A stretch of 64,000 nt of DNA from the NCBI RefSeq assembly GCF_024298905.1, contig NZ_CP101154.1:1984001-2048000 (forward strand), in the 5' to 3' direction. The translations under genes were made by a program, and so were the position numbers. Positions 25,193-33,454 of this stretch are shown here, piece after piece (position 1 is the stretch's first letter; every line of letters begins with the position of its first letter). The notes beneath the pieces were generated by a model. That model saw only the letters and a program-made list of their open reading frames with translations, was not told the DNA's origin and ran no database searches. The stretch is from Natronomonas marina (lineage in GTDB: Archaea > Halobacteriota > Halobacteria > Halobacteriales > Haloarculaceae).

Positions 25193-26236
25193 TCACCCGA
25201 ACCGTTCCGGCGAGATGCCGGCCGCGTAGCGCCGGACCGCGAGGACGGCGACGGCGGCACCCACGACGTAGCCCGCGAGGTGCAGGTGGGTGCCGGTGGT
25301 CGCGCTGCCGATGGCGAGACGGGCGACGGTCGTGGCGGGGTGTTCGGGCAGCGCGGCCGCGGCCGCAAACGCCGCGAGCGCGCCCAGCGAGTAGGTCAAC
25401 TGCGCCCGCTGTCGGACGGGGATGGCGACGGCGAGCGCGGCGGCGAAGGCGACGGCGACAACCGCGAGCGCGCTCGCGAGGACGGCCAGCAGCGCGACGT
25501 TCGCTATCGCGATGTCGTTGAACTCCAGCAGGGCGACCCACGCGAGCACCTGCAGCGGCGCGAGCGCGGCCAGCAGGCCGGCCTTCCCGTCGACGATGCC
25601 GACGACGGAGACGGGCGCGACCCGGAGTAACTCCAGGGTGCCGCGTTCGATCTCCTCGGTGAGCGAGTCGACGACGACCGCGCCGCTTATGAACACCGGC
25701 AGGAAGACGAGCAGCGGAAGCAGGACGGTGTAGGAGAACCCGAAGTAGGGGCTGGCGTCGATCGAGGGTGGCAGCGGCAGCGGGTCGAACTCGAGGTGGG
25801 CGTCGCGGTCGGCCCGCTCGTCGCGCTCGAGTTCCTCCAGGACCGCCCGCAACTGGACGACGACGAGCGTCTTCCGGAGGCTCGACTGCGGGACGTCGGC
25901 GGTGACGGCGACCCGGCCGTCGCTCGACTCCGCGCGTACCACCGCCGAGACGCGATTCCGCTGGAAGGCGGACCTCGCGGCCGCCCGGTCCTCGTAGGTC
26001 ACCAGCTCCACCCCCTCGACCTCGGCCGAGGCGGCCACCAGCGCGTCGGCCTCCTCGCCGGTGACCGCCACCTCGACGTTCTCGCTGGCGGCGCCGGGAT
26101 CGTACAGCGAGGTGAGACCGACCACCAGAAACGACGAAAAGCCCGCGATGACCAGTTGGATGAGGATGGCGAGGACGATGGTCTTCTCCCGGGAGAGCGA
26201 CCCCAGTTCCCGGCGCGCGATGGCGACTCTAGACAA
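25193..26236 (-). CDS. ABC-2 type transporter permease
   Basis: The 347-residue protein has one N-terminal transmembrane helix (about 20-43), a large extracytoplasmic domain of about 110 residues, and five or six further helices from about 165 to the end, the layout of ABC-2 permeases of the NatB/YhaP type. It is the last gene of an ATPase-permease-permease operon and overlaps the previous gene by eight bases. The conserved DSLTEEIERGTLELLRVAPVS segment is the coupling region before the last helices. The probable role is export of ions, lipids or peptides; nothing fixes the substrate. Confidence 0.87.
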   Translation of the reverse strand: MSRVAIARRELGSLSREKTIVLAILIQLVIAGFSSFLVVGLTSLYDPGAASENVEVAVTGEEADALVAASAEVEGVELVTYEDRAAARSAFQRNRVSAVVRAESSDGRVAVTADVPQSSLRKTLVVVQLRAVLEELERDERADRDAHLEFDPLPLPPSIDASPYFGFSYTVLLPLLVFLPVFISGAVVVDSLTEEIERGTLELLRVAPVSVVGIVDGKAGLLAALAPLQVLAWVALLEFNDIAIANVALLAVLASALAVVAVAFAAALAVAIPVRQRAQLTYSLGALAAFAAAAALPEHPATTVARLAIGSATTGTHLHLAGYVVGAAVAVLAVRRYAAGISPERFG

Positions 26237-28082
26237 GGCGACTCACCACCGCGACGTTGTACGCGAGGTGCAGCAGGATTGCCGCCGCGAGGCTCACGGC
26301 GAAGGCGGTCCGGCCTCGGCTCGCGCCGACCGCCGACACCGTCGCCGTGACGACGTGCAGCGCCAGCGGCGCCACGGCCAAAAGCGCGACGACGGCCGGG
26401 CTGTTCGTCCCGAGCCCGGTCTGGAAGGCCGCGTCGGCGACGGCCGTCCCCGGTAGCCCGACCACCTGGACGAGGACGGAGAGCTTCTCGGCGAGGAAAA
26501 ATCCGACGCCGGCCGACCCGCCGGCCGCGACGGCGGCTCCGAGCGTCCGTCCGTAGCGGCCGGCGAGGAAGCCGGCATAAATCGGCAGCCCCTTCGCCAG
26601 TTCCTCGATGACGGCGATGGTGCCGAACACGAGCGGTATCGAGAGGCCGACCGGGAGGGCAAAGAGCAGCGCGACGGCCAGCAGTTCCGCGACGAAGACG
26701 AACGGGACGAGCAGCGCGACCACGAGCGCGAGGCTCCGGGGGCGGCGGATCCGCCCGGCGAGGGCGTCCAGTGCCTTGCGGTGGACCGGCCGCTGGGTGA
26801 AGAGGTCCTCCTCGCGGTAGACGCCGAGACCGAGCAGAAAGCAGACGCCGGCCACGAGCGTCGCCGGGGCGGTCGCAAAGAGGAACTGTCCGGGCGAGAC
26901 GCCGGCACCCGTCAGGTCCCGGACGGCGACGGTGAGCGGCGAGACGAACGCCACCGGACTCGTCCCCGTGAAGATGGCCGGCACGAACGCGTAGGTCGTC
27001 AGGAGCGTGCTGACGGTGACGGAGACGAAGGTGAGTTCCTTGAACGACCGGGCGAACATCGCCCCGAGGAACGTCGTCGACAGGAAGAGCAGCGCCAGCG
27101 GGACGACCGCCAGCACCGACAGCGGGCCCGCCTGCCCGCCGAGGACCCACAGCCCCGCGACGATGGTCGCCGCGATTGCCATCGCGGCCGCGAAGTACGG
27201 CAGCGTCTTCCCGAAGACGATTTCGGTGGGGCTGACGGGCGAAACGAGCAGCAACTCGCCGCGGCGGTCGAGTCGCTCCGACAGCATCGAACTCCCGTAG
27301 GCCTGGATGACGAAGTTCAACGGCAGCACGAAGAGGAAGGCCAACACGAGCGACTGGAAGGGGAAGGGCGGGGAGATGTCCGACGGCGACCCGGAGGTGC
27401 CGGCCGTCCCGAAGAGGTCGAAGGCGCCGAGCGAGGGCGCCCCCACCTGGCCGCCGTCGTCGCCGGTGCCGCCCGTCGAGGGCAGGCCGCCACTGCCGCC
27501 GTCGCCGCCACCGGTGCCGTCACCTCCGCCACCGCCGCCGTTGCCGTCGCCGCCATCGTCGCCGGTGCCGGCGCCGGCGGTCCCACCGACACCGTCCCGC
27601 TCGACGAACTCCAGGGAGACGACGACGGGGAAGGCGGCCGTCTCGTTGTCCTCCAGGCGCATCCGTCCCTCGTTGTACTGCGCGACGGCCTCCCGGAAGG
27701 CGGCAACTGCGGCGCGACTCTTGTCGGTCGGTTCGCCGCCGCGTCTGGCGAGGTAGATTCGCGTCCGGTCGGACCTGCTTGCGATGTAGATGTCGTACCC
27801 CTCGTCGACCCGGAGTCGGCCGTCCGCAATCGCCTCGGGGTCGGGGTCGCGCACCGCGAAGGTGGGATCCTCGGCGACGGGGTCGTGGAAGGGGCTGTCC
27901 TCGTCAACGCCGACCCGGTAGATGCCGTCCTCGATGGCGACACCTCCGACCAGGCCGACGACGCCGAACGCGACGACGAAGGCGGCCGCGGCCACGACCA
28001 CGGCGACGGCGCCGCGGTCGAAGCCGCCGACGCCCTTGGTCGTCTCCCAGCGGGCGATGCGGAGGAGCTTTCGCGGCCGCAT
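26229..28082 (-). CDS. ABC-2 permease fused to a PrsW-type intramembrane protease
   Basis: The 617-residue protein has two parts. Residues 1-425 form an ABC-2 permease: one helix (26-50), an extracytoplasmic domain with a Gly/Asp-rich tract (about 166-212), then five helices with the coupling segment ERLDRRGELLLVSPVSPTEIV. Residues 450-617 form a PrsW-type glutamic protease domain with all four motifs: Glu493-Glu494-x-x-Lys497 (VIEELAKG), Phe528-x3-Glu532, His576 and His605 (LLHLAYN). PrsW-family enzymes cut membrane proteins within the bilayer. It overlaps the ATPase gene by one base and the second permease by eight bases, so the three are one operon. A frameshift origin is unlikely since the frame is continuous. 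Confidence 0.88.
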   Translation of the reverse strand: MRPRKLLRIARWETTKGVGGFDRGAVAVVVAAAAFVVAFGVVGLVGGVAIEDGIYRVGVDEDSPFHDPVAEDPTFAVRDPDPEAIADGRLRVDEGYDIYIASRSDRTRIYLARRGGEPTDKSRAAVAAFREAVAQYNEGRMRLEDNETAAFPVVVSLEFVERDGVGGTAGAGTGDDGGDGNGGGGGGDGTGGGDGGSGGLPSTGGTGDDGGQVGAPSLGAFDLFGTAGTSGSPSDISPPFPFQSLVLAFLFVLPLNFVIQAYGSSMLSERLDRRGELLLVSPVSPTEIVFGKTLPYFAAAMAIAATIVAGLWVLGGQAGPLSVLAVVPLALLFLSTTFLGAMFARSFKELTFVSVTVSTLLTTYAFVPAIFTGTSPVAFVSPLTVAVRDLTGAGVSPGQFLFATAPATLVAGVCFLLGLGVYREEDLFTQRPVHRKALDALAGRIRRPRSLALVVALLVPFVFVAELLAVALLFALPVGLSIPLVFGTIAVIEELAKGLPIYAGFLAGRYGRTLGAAVAAGGSAGVGFFLAEKLSVLVQVVGLPGTAVADAAFQTGLGTNSPAVVALLAVAPLALHVVTATVSAVGASRGRTAFAVSLAAAILLHLAYNVAVVSRLV

Positions 28083-28972
28083 CAGGCCTCCGTCCGTCCG
28101 GCCCGCTCGCCGGTCTCGGCGAGGTCCAAGAAGAGCCGTTCGAGACTCGGTTCGACGGTCCGGATGTCGGCTATCTCGCCGCCCCGTTCGGCCGCCGCCG
28201 CCTCGATTTCCCGCACCGCGTCCATCCCCTCGACGACGCGCCGGTAGCGGCCGTTCTCCGCAACGGACTCCGGCACCTCGACGGTGGTGTAGACGTGGTA
28301 CTCGGTGCTACCGTACTCGCCACGGAGGTCCTCGAGGGCACCCTTGGCGACGACGCGGCCCTCGTTCATGATGGCGACGCGGTCACAGACCTCCTCGACA
28401 TGGTAGAGGTTGTGCGCCGAGAAGACGACCGTCCGGCCCTCCTCGGCGAGTTCCCGCGTGAACTCGACGATGTAGTTAGTGGTCAGAGGGTCGAGTCCCG
28501 AGGCGGGTTCGTCGTAGACGACCACGTCGGGGTCGTTGACCAGCGAGCGGACGATGGCTACCTTCCGGGTCATCCCCTTGGACATGTCCCCGATGGGGCG
28601 CTCGCGGTGGTCGAGTTCAAGTCGGTCCAGCGCCTCGTGGATGCGCTCGTCCGCCACGTCGCGGGGGACGTCGTAGAGGTCGGCGAAAAACCGGAGGTAC
28701 GAAAGCGCGGTCATCTCCTCGTACAGCGGCGACTCCTCCGGGAGGAAGCCGAGACGACGGCGGGTCTCGCGGGCGTCGGCGGGCGCGCCATCGACCTCGA
28801 CGGTGCCGTCAGTGGGTTCGACGAGGCCGGCGAGCGTCTTCAGCGTCGTCGTCTTGCCGGCGCCGTTCGGGCCGACGATGCCGAACACCTCCCCCGAGTC
28901 GGCGCCGAAGGAGACGCCGTCGACGGCCACGAACCCCCCGTACTCCTTCCGGAGGTCACGTACGTCTATCAC
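28082..28972 (-). CDS. ABC transporter ATP-binding protein
   Basis: The 296-residue ATPase has Walker A GPNGAGKTTT, a Q-loop region near GFLPEESPLYEEMTA, a divergent signature MSKGMTRKVAI, Walker B VVVYDEPASGLDP and the H-loop VVFSAHNLYHVEEV. The C-terminal 70 residues are an accessory domain often found in ABC-2 exporters. GTG 28972 is the likely start (VIDVRDLRKEYGG), since the frame above it is antisense to the SRPBCC gene. It is the first gene of the three-gene operon with the PrsW-fused permease and the second permease. Confidence 0.93.
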   Translation of the reverse strand: MIDVRDLRKEYGGFVAVDGVSFGADSGEVFGIVGPNGAGKTTTLKTLAGLVEPTDGTVEVDGAPADARETRRRLGFLPEESPLYEEMTALSYLRFFADLYDVPRDVADERIHEALDRLELDHRERPIGDMSKGMTRKVAIVRSLVNDPDVVVYDEPASGLDPLTTNYIVEFTRELAEEGRTVVFSAHNLYHVEEVCDRVAIMNEGRVVAKGALEDLRGEYGSTEYHVYTTVEVPESVAENGRYRRVVEGMDAVREIEAAAAERGGEIADIRTVEPSLERLFLDLAETGERAGRTEA

Positions 28973-29024
28973 GCCCGTCGAGTCGGACGGGGAGGACAAA
29001 AAGCCGGGCGCCGTATCGAGGCGC

Positions 29025-29429
29025 ATGGAACTCCGACGGACGAGCGCTGGCCGACGCTGGGTCGTCGGCGCCGACATCGCGGCGCCCGCCGACCGGGTCT
29101 GGGAACTGCTGGTCGACACCGAGCGGTGGCCGGAGTGGGGACCGACGGTGGCGGCCGTCGAGTCACCGACCCGGCGCATCGAGGCGGGGACGACCGGCCA
29201 CGTTCGCATCCGGGGCATCGGAGCCAGGGTACCCTTCGAGATACGGTGCTTCGACGCCGAGGCGATGCGGTGGCGCTGGGACGTCGCCGGCGTGCCGGCG
29301 ACCGGCCACCGCGTCGCGGCGTCGGGCGACGGCTGCCGCGTCGAGTTCGAGATACCGTTCGCGGCCGCCGGCTACGCGCCGGTCTGCCGGCGGGCCTGCC
29401 GGAAAATAAAGCGACTGGCCGAGAACTGA
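29025..29429 (+). CDS. SRPBCC (polyketide cyclase/START-like) protein
   Basis: The 134-residue protein has the SRPBCC helix-grip pattern: ADIAAPADRVWELLVDTERWPEWGP near the start, a beta sheet with GTTGHVRIRGIGARVPFEI, and a C-terminal helix with RRACRKIKRLAEN. These proteins bind hydrophobic ligands in a deep pocket, but substrate cannot be read from sequence. The start ATG 29025 is 52 bases from the divergent ATPase start. The long open frame upstream is antisense to that ATPase gene and is not coding. Confidence 0.85.
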   Translation: MELRRTSAGRRWVVGADIAAPADRVWELLVDTERWPEWGPTVAAVESPTRRIEAGTTGHVRIRGIGARVPFEIRCFDAEAMRWRWDVAGVPATGHRVAASGDGCRVEFEIPFAAAGYAPVCRRACRKIKRLAEN

Positions 29430-29458
29430 GTGGCGGTCCGGGGCACACCCGGGCGACC

Positions 29459-29701
29459 CTATTCGGCGCGGGAGGCGACGCTGAAGTCCCGTACCGGGTG
29501 GAGATCCTCCTCGAGACCGGACCCCTCGCAGTCCTCGCTGGGGCAGGCGTAGTGCCAGCCGTCCTTCGTCGCCCGTCGCTCCGAGAACTGCTCGCCGCAG
29601 CGCTCGCAGATGAGCGCCTCCGCCGAGCAGGTGTCCCGGTGGAGTTCGTACTGGAGTTTGCTCGAGAACGTCCGCTTGCAGTTCCGGCAGGTGTGAGTCA
29701 T
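29459..29701 (-). CDS. Small zinc-finger protein
   Basis: The 80-residue protein has a C2H2-like finger, CRNCKRTFSSKLQYELHRDTC, followed by a second potential zinc site in ICERCGEQF and YACPSEDCEG. Archaeal proteins of this size with two zinc sites are common in haloarchaea, and several affect stress response or biofilm formation in Haloferax. The target, nucleic acid or protein, is unknown. ATG 29701 is taken as the start; the open frame continues upstream, but its Arg/Ser-rich composition is not halophile-like. Confidence 0.8.
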   Translation of the reverse strand: MTHTCRNCKRTFSSKLQYELHRDTCSAEALICERCGEQFSERRATKDGWHYACPSEDCEGSGLEEDLHPVRDFSVASRAE

Positions 29702-29847
29702 GTGCTGACGTGGGCGGTCATCCGTAATAGAAGTGCCCCTTCGTTTGTCGACCAACGAGACGGCGCAAGACGTCGTTTCGCGGCGTTTGAGTCCGCAAGT
29801 GAACGTTCGTTCACGCCGGGCGGCAGAAACGGTCCGACGGCCGCAGG

Positions 29848-30264
29848 TCAGAGACCGACGTTCGCCGCGAGCGGCCACGACGCGCCCGCGAGCGCCAGGA
29901 ACACCAGCGCACCGGCCGAGAGGCTCACGTTCTTGAGGAACTGCGTCATCTCGGTCTGGGCGTCCTCGCCTTCCGCGTTCCAGAAGTCGTGCATCGTCAC
30001 CGCGGAGACGAGGAGGAAGACGGCGAGTGCCCCGGCCCCGACCGTCGGCAGGACGCCGGCGAGTATCGAGAGTCCGCCGAACACCAGCAGTCCGCCGGAG
30101 AACAGTACCGACGCGGTCGGCGCCGGAATACCCTTGAACGCCGCGTACTCCGCCATCTCGTCGCCGTTCTGGAAGTGGTTCAGCCCCATGAAGGCGAGCA
30201 CGCCCCCGAAGACGACCCGCGCGAGCAGGAAGGCGACGTCGGCGCCGGCGGTCTCGAACATCAT
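29848..30264 (-). CDS. DoxX family membrane protein
   Basis: The 138-residue protein has four transmembrane helices at about 9-28, 52-72, 76-92 and 114-133, with the DoxX motif LARVVFGGVLAFMGLNHF in the first. DoxX-like proteins take part in thiosulfate oxidation in Acidianus and in redox and detoxification functions elsewhere; substrate is not predictable. GGAGG lies eight bases before the ATG pair, so this mRNA probably has a leader. It is divergent from an HxlR regulator gene, a common pairing in which the regulator controls the membrane protein. Confidence 0.88.
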   Translation of the reverse strand: MMFETAGADVAFLLARVVFGGVLAFMGLNHFQNGDEMAEYAAFKGIPAPTASVLFSGGLLVFGGLSILAGVLPTVGAGALAVFLLVSAVTMHDFWNAEGEDAQTEMTQFLKNVSLSAGALVFLALAGASWPLAANVGL

Positions 30265-30350
30265 CGCCCCTCCGTCGTCACGGTCGGTCGAGCGTCGATA
30301 CCGTCGAAACTGCGGTTCACAGCCATCACGGTCGTGGATAGCACAGTCGC

Positions 30351-30358
30351 GTTTATAT
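30351..30358 (-). promoter_or_regulatory. TATA box of the doxX-like gene
   Basis: GATATAAAC on the minus strand, about 90 bases before ATG 30264. With GGAGG ahead of the start codon this implies a leader of roughly 60 bases. Confidence 0.5.
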
Positions 30359-30374
30359 CATTTCCCGGACACGA

Positions 30375-30400
30375 GTGTTACCGGGTGACACCGGTGTTAC
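30375..30400. promoter_or_regulatory. Candidate HxlR operator between doxX and hxlR genes
   Basis: The segment contains GTGTTAC twice (30375-30381 and 30394-30400) with a related GTGACAC in between, and ACCGG-GTGACA-CCGGT is an inverted repeat centred on it (30380-30395). It lies between the divergent TATA boxes at 30351-30358 and 30422-30429, where one dimeric regulator could control both genes. Confidence 0.45.
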
Positions 30401-30421
30401 TGGCGCGGCACGTCGATGAGA

Positions 30422-30429
30422 TATTTATT
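30422..30429 (+). promoter_or_regulatory. TATA box of the HxlR regulator gene
   Basis: TATTTATT lies 22-29 bases before ATG 30451, implying a leaderless mRNA. Confidence 0.55.
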
Positions 30430-30450
30430 CGGCGCCCTCGTATCGCTCGC

Positions 30451-30774
30451 ATGGCACAGGCGCCCCAGGAGCCGGAGTCGGTCTGTCCCGTCGTCGAGTC
30501 CATCGAACAGCTCGGGTCGAAGTGGCGACTGCTGGTGCTGCACGCCCTGCAGGACGGCGAACGGCGGTTCAACGAACTGAAACGGGAGACGGACGCCAAC
30601 GCACGGACGCTGTCCCGCGTGCTCGACGACCTGGAGGGGACGGGCTTCGTCGAACGCCGCCTCGAGGAGGACGCCCCCGTCGCGACGTACTACTCGCTGA
30701 CTCCGAAGGGGCGGTCGCTGTGTCCGGTCTTCGACGAGATCGAAGCGTGGGCCGACGAGTGGCTCGAGACCTAA
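30451..30774 (+). CDS. HxlR family winged-helix regulator
   Basis: The 107-residue protein has the HxlR signature: CPVVESIEQLGSKWRLLVLHAL at the N-terminus, the recognition region RRFNELKRETDANARTLSRVLDDLEGTGFVERR and the wing with TYYSLTPKGRSL. The cysteine in VCPVV is in the position used for redox sensing in YodB/HypR-type members, so an oxidant or electrophile signal is possible. It is divergent from the DoxX gene and the intergenic repeat is a probable operator. Confidence 0.93.
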   Translation: MAQAPQEPESVCPVVESIEQLGSKWRLLVLHALQDGERRFNELKRETDANARTLSRVLDDLEGTGFVERRLEEDAPVATYYSLTPKGRSLCPVFDEIEAWADEWLET

Positions 30775-30826
30775 TCGACCACAGCGCCGGCCAAAGACCC
30801 TTGTAGGACGCCGCTGGTGTTCCGGT

Positions 30827-31651
30827 ATGGCACTCGGACTCGACCGTGAAAAGCTCCTCTACGTCGTCGGCATCCTCCTCGGGGTCGCCGCGGCGGCGTA
30901 CTTCGGATTCCAGCTCTTCGAGGGCGTCTCACCGGCCACGACGGCCACCCTGCTGTTCGCCGGCTTCCTCTGCTTTCTGCTCGTCGGCGTCGGCTTCGAC
31001 GTCGAGACCCTGGATATCGTCGCGTACGCGCTCGCCGCAGGCTGCTATCTCGTCTTCGTCGCGTACGTCCTCTCGCGATTCGACGTCGGCGACGGCGGCA
31101 CGTTCCTGCTCCTCGCGGGGTCGTCGGCGCTTTTCATCGCGCTCGGCTATCTCGCCCAGCGGGACAGCCTGACGCTCGGACGGCGGCGGGCGGCGGTTGC
31201 CGTCGTCGCGGTGCTCCTGGCGTCCGTCGCACTCGTCGGCGTCGACCTCGCCGGGCCGCAGCCGACGACCACCGCCGAGTTCGAGGAGTCGGTCGAGATA
31301 CCCGACGTCCGCGACCGGGCCACGGTCGGCACGGTAACGGTCACGAACGGCTTCTTCCTCCCCCGGCGTGCGGACATCGACCGGTACCACGCCTGCGTCT
31401 ACGGTCCGGAGTACCGGCCGGCGCCGCTGGAGTACAGACCCTCGCTCGGTTCGCCGCTGCTGGGCGGTGGCGAGTCCCGAAGCTACGAGCTCGCGCTCCC
31501 CGGGTTCGTCTTCTACGACGACAACGGGACCCGCCGCGAGGGGTTCCAGGACCTGGAGTCGATCCCCGTCGAGACCGCCGCGGAGTGTCCCGAGCGCAGC
31601 GACGAACCGAAGGTGGTGGTCGTCCAGCGACCGACGCCGCCCCGGCGGTGA
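30827..31651 (+). CDS. Membrane protein with C-terminal extracytoplasmic domain
   Basis: The 274-residue protein has five hydrophobic segments (about residues 9-30, 37-57, 63-84, 91-110 and 121-141), then a beta-rich domain of about 130 residues starting TTTAEFEESVEIPDVRDRATVG. The C-terminal domain has a conserved-looking DRYHACVYGPEYRPAP and the ending is basic (QRPTPPRR). I do not recognise the family. It follows the HxlR gene by 52 bases on the same strand and could be co-transcribed. Confidence 0.75.
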   Translation: MALGLDREKLLYVVGILLGVAAAAYFGFQLFEGVSPATTATLLFAGFLCFLLVGVGFDVETLDIVAYALAAGCYLVFVAYVLSRFDVGDGGTFLLLAGSSALFIALGYLAQRDSLTLGRRRAAVAVVAVLLASVALVGVDLAGPQPTTTAEFEESVEIPDVRDRATVGTVTVTNGFFLPRRADIDRYHACVYGPEYRPAPLEYRPSLGSPLLGGGESRSYELALPGFVFYDDNGTRREGFQDLESIPVETAAECPERSDEPKVVVVQRPTPPRR

Positions 31652-31687
31652 GTTCCGACTGCGGCGGCGCGGCCGACCCCTCGTTCG

Positions 31688-32725
31688 TCAGGCGTACTTC
31701 TCGGGGTAGGCGTCCGCCAGCAGTTCCGGCGCCTCGAGCAACCGTTCTCGAACCGGTTCGATGACCTCGGCGATTGCCTCGGCGGCCGCCGGCTTGAGGT
31801 CGGCCGGGTGGAGTTCGCCGGAGACGAAGTCGGACTCGAGGGCCTCGTAGTCGGCGTAGACGAGGTCCCCGCCGTACTCCTCGGGTCGCTCGACGAGGAA
31901 CTCCTCGCCGCGCTCGGCCAACACCGGGAACACGAGAAAGCGGAGGTACTCGAGGACACCGTTGTCCTCGACGTCGCCGGCGGGACAGTAGGCGCTCTCT
32001 ATCTTCTCGGCGACCGCCTCGTCGTCGTCGGTGAGGTTGATCTTCGAGCCCGCCTCCGAGGCGGACATCTTGCCGCCGGTCAGCCCCGACAGCAGCGGCG
32101 CGAAGACGCAGGCGGGCTTGTCGTACCCCTGCTCGGGCAACTGCTCGCGGGCCAGCATGTAGATGCCACGCTGGTCGATGCCGCCGTAGGCGATGTCGGC
32201 CTCCAGCGCCGCCACGTCCAGCGACTGCATCAGCGTGTAGACGAGTCCGCCCAGTTTCGGGTTCTCCGACTGGCGGACCACCTCGCTGCCCGCCCGCTGG
32301 GCGCGCGAGAGCGTCGTCTCCGCGAGCATCCGGTACAGCTCCAGGGTGTAGGGCTCTTCGAGCTGGTAGTCCGTCCCCCGGACGAACTCGACGCCATCGG
32401 GGTCGGCGCCGGCGGCCTCGATCATCGCCTCGATTGCGGCCTGGTAGTACGCCGAGCGGGCGTCCAGCAGTTCGAAGGGGCTCTTCGCGTCGTCGAGGTG
32501 GGCGTGCAGGTCGGCGACCAGCACCGTCACGTCGAGGCCGGCCTCGATGAAGTCCGCGAGCTTCCGGATCGTCGTGAAGTGCCCGATGTGCATCTCGCCG
32601 GTCGGGGCGTAGCCGATGTAGGCGCTCGGCGACTCCCGCTCCTCGAACAGCGCCTCGATCTCGGCTTCGGTGACGACCTCCTCGGTGTACCGCGTGACCA
32701 GGTCGGTCCGCTCGGCCGCGTCCAT
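31688..32725 (-). CDS. tyrS: Tyrosyl-tRNA synthetase
   Basis: The 345-residue class Ib enzyme has the HIGH motif in YAPTGEMHIGHF (about residues 40-51), a variant KMSKS as GGKMSASEAGSKI, and the tyrosine-binding pattern with YTLMQSLDVAALEADIAYGG. The length and the lack of an S4 domain are those of archaeal TyrRS. ATG 32725 has a TATA-like TTTTATC about 25 bases upstream. It stands alone between two conserved hypothetical genes and charges tRNA-Tyr. Confidence 0.96.
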   Translation of the reverse strand: MDAAERTDLVTRYTEEVVTEAEIEALFEERESPSAYIGYAPTGEMHIGHFTTIRKLADFIEAGLDVTVLVADLHAHLDDAKSPFELLDARSAYYQAAIEAMIEAAGADPDGVEFVRGTDYQLEEPYTLELYRMLAETTLSRAQRAGSEVVRQSENPKLGGLVYTLMQSLDVAALEADIAYGGIDQRGIYMLAREQLPEQGYDKPACVFAPLLSGLTGGKMSASEAGSKINLTDDDEAVAEKIESAYCPAGDVEDNGVLEYLRFLVFPVLAERGEEFLVERPEEYGGDLVYADYEALESDFVSGELHPADLKPAAAEAIAEVIEPVRERLLEAPELLADAYPEKYA

Positions 32726-32828
32726 GGACCTGCTACCGTGAGGCGGCCGATAAAACGTTCGGGTATCCGCCTCGTCGCCAACGCCTCGCACACGAGAACC
32801 CACAGGAATCCCCGGAGACCGTACGGCC

Positions 32829-33311
32829 ATGCCCCTCCGGGACCTACTCCGGGGCATGTACACCGGGCGTACCGAGAAGCCCTGCTGTCTCTGTGGCCGC
32901 CCCGAGACCGACCACCGGGTCGACATCCCGCCCCGGGCCGTCCAGTTGCTGAAACACGCCGGCCCGATAGCCTGGCGGGACATCGAGGGCGAGGTCTCGC
33001 TGTACTTCTGTGCCGACGACTGGGCGACCGTCCGGGAACTCGTCCTCGAGACCGGGATGAGTCCGCTGTCTCGCTGCAACGCCGGCCGGGCGTCGTTCGT
33101 CCTCCGGGAGGACTTCGAGGCGCTCCTGAACGCCACCCGCGAGGAACCGGACCAGGCGCCGCTGGAGGCGGAGATGCGCGAGTCCGCCCGCTCGGTCCTC
33201 GACCGATACGAGAACGGCGACGACAACGTCGAGACCCGCGACCTCGTCGAGGCCCGCATCGTCCAGTGGGCGCTCGAGGACCTCGGCCCGCTGGAACGCT
33301 CGACCGCCTGA
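32829..33311 (+). CDS. Conserved haloarchaeal protein with CxxC motif
   Basis: The 160-residue soluble protein has a likely zinc or redox site, PCCLCGRPETDHRVD (Cys19, Cys20, Cys22 region), a further Cys in YFCADDWA and another in LSRCNAG, then an acidic helical C-terminus ending WALEDLGPLERSTA. The four cysteines could bind zinc. A second ATG at residue 10 (MYTGRTEKPCCLC) is an alternative start. The family is unknown to me. Confidence 0.75.
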   Translation: MPLRDLLRGMYTGRTEKPCCLCGRPETDHRVDIPPRAVQLLKHAGPIAWRDIEGEVSLYFCADDWATVRELVLETGMSPLSRCNAGRASFVLREDFEALLNATREEPDQAPLEAEMRESARSVLDRYENGDDNVETRDLVEARIVQWALEDLGPLERSTA

Positions 33312-33454
33312 AGCCGCCTCTACCCGACCCGGAACGGGGCGTCGACGACCGCGACGTCGCTAGCGGAGCCCGTCGTCGACCCTCGGGAAACCTACGACCA
33401 GAATCCGCCCGAAATTATATATAGTGGAACGGTATTAAATCCGTCCCAAGAAAT

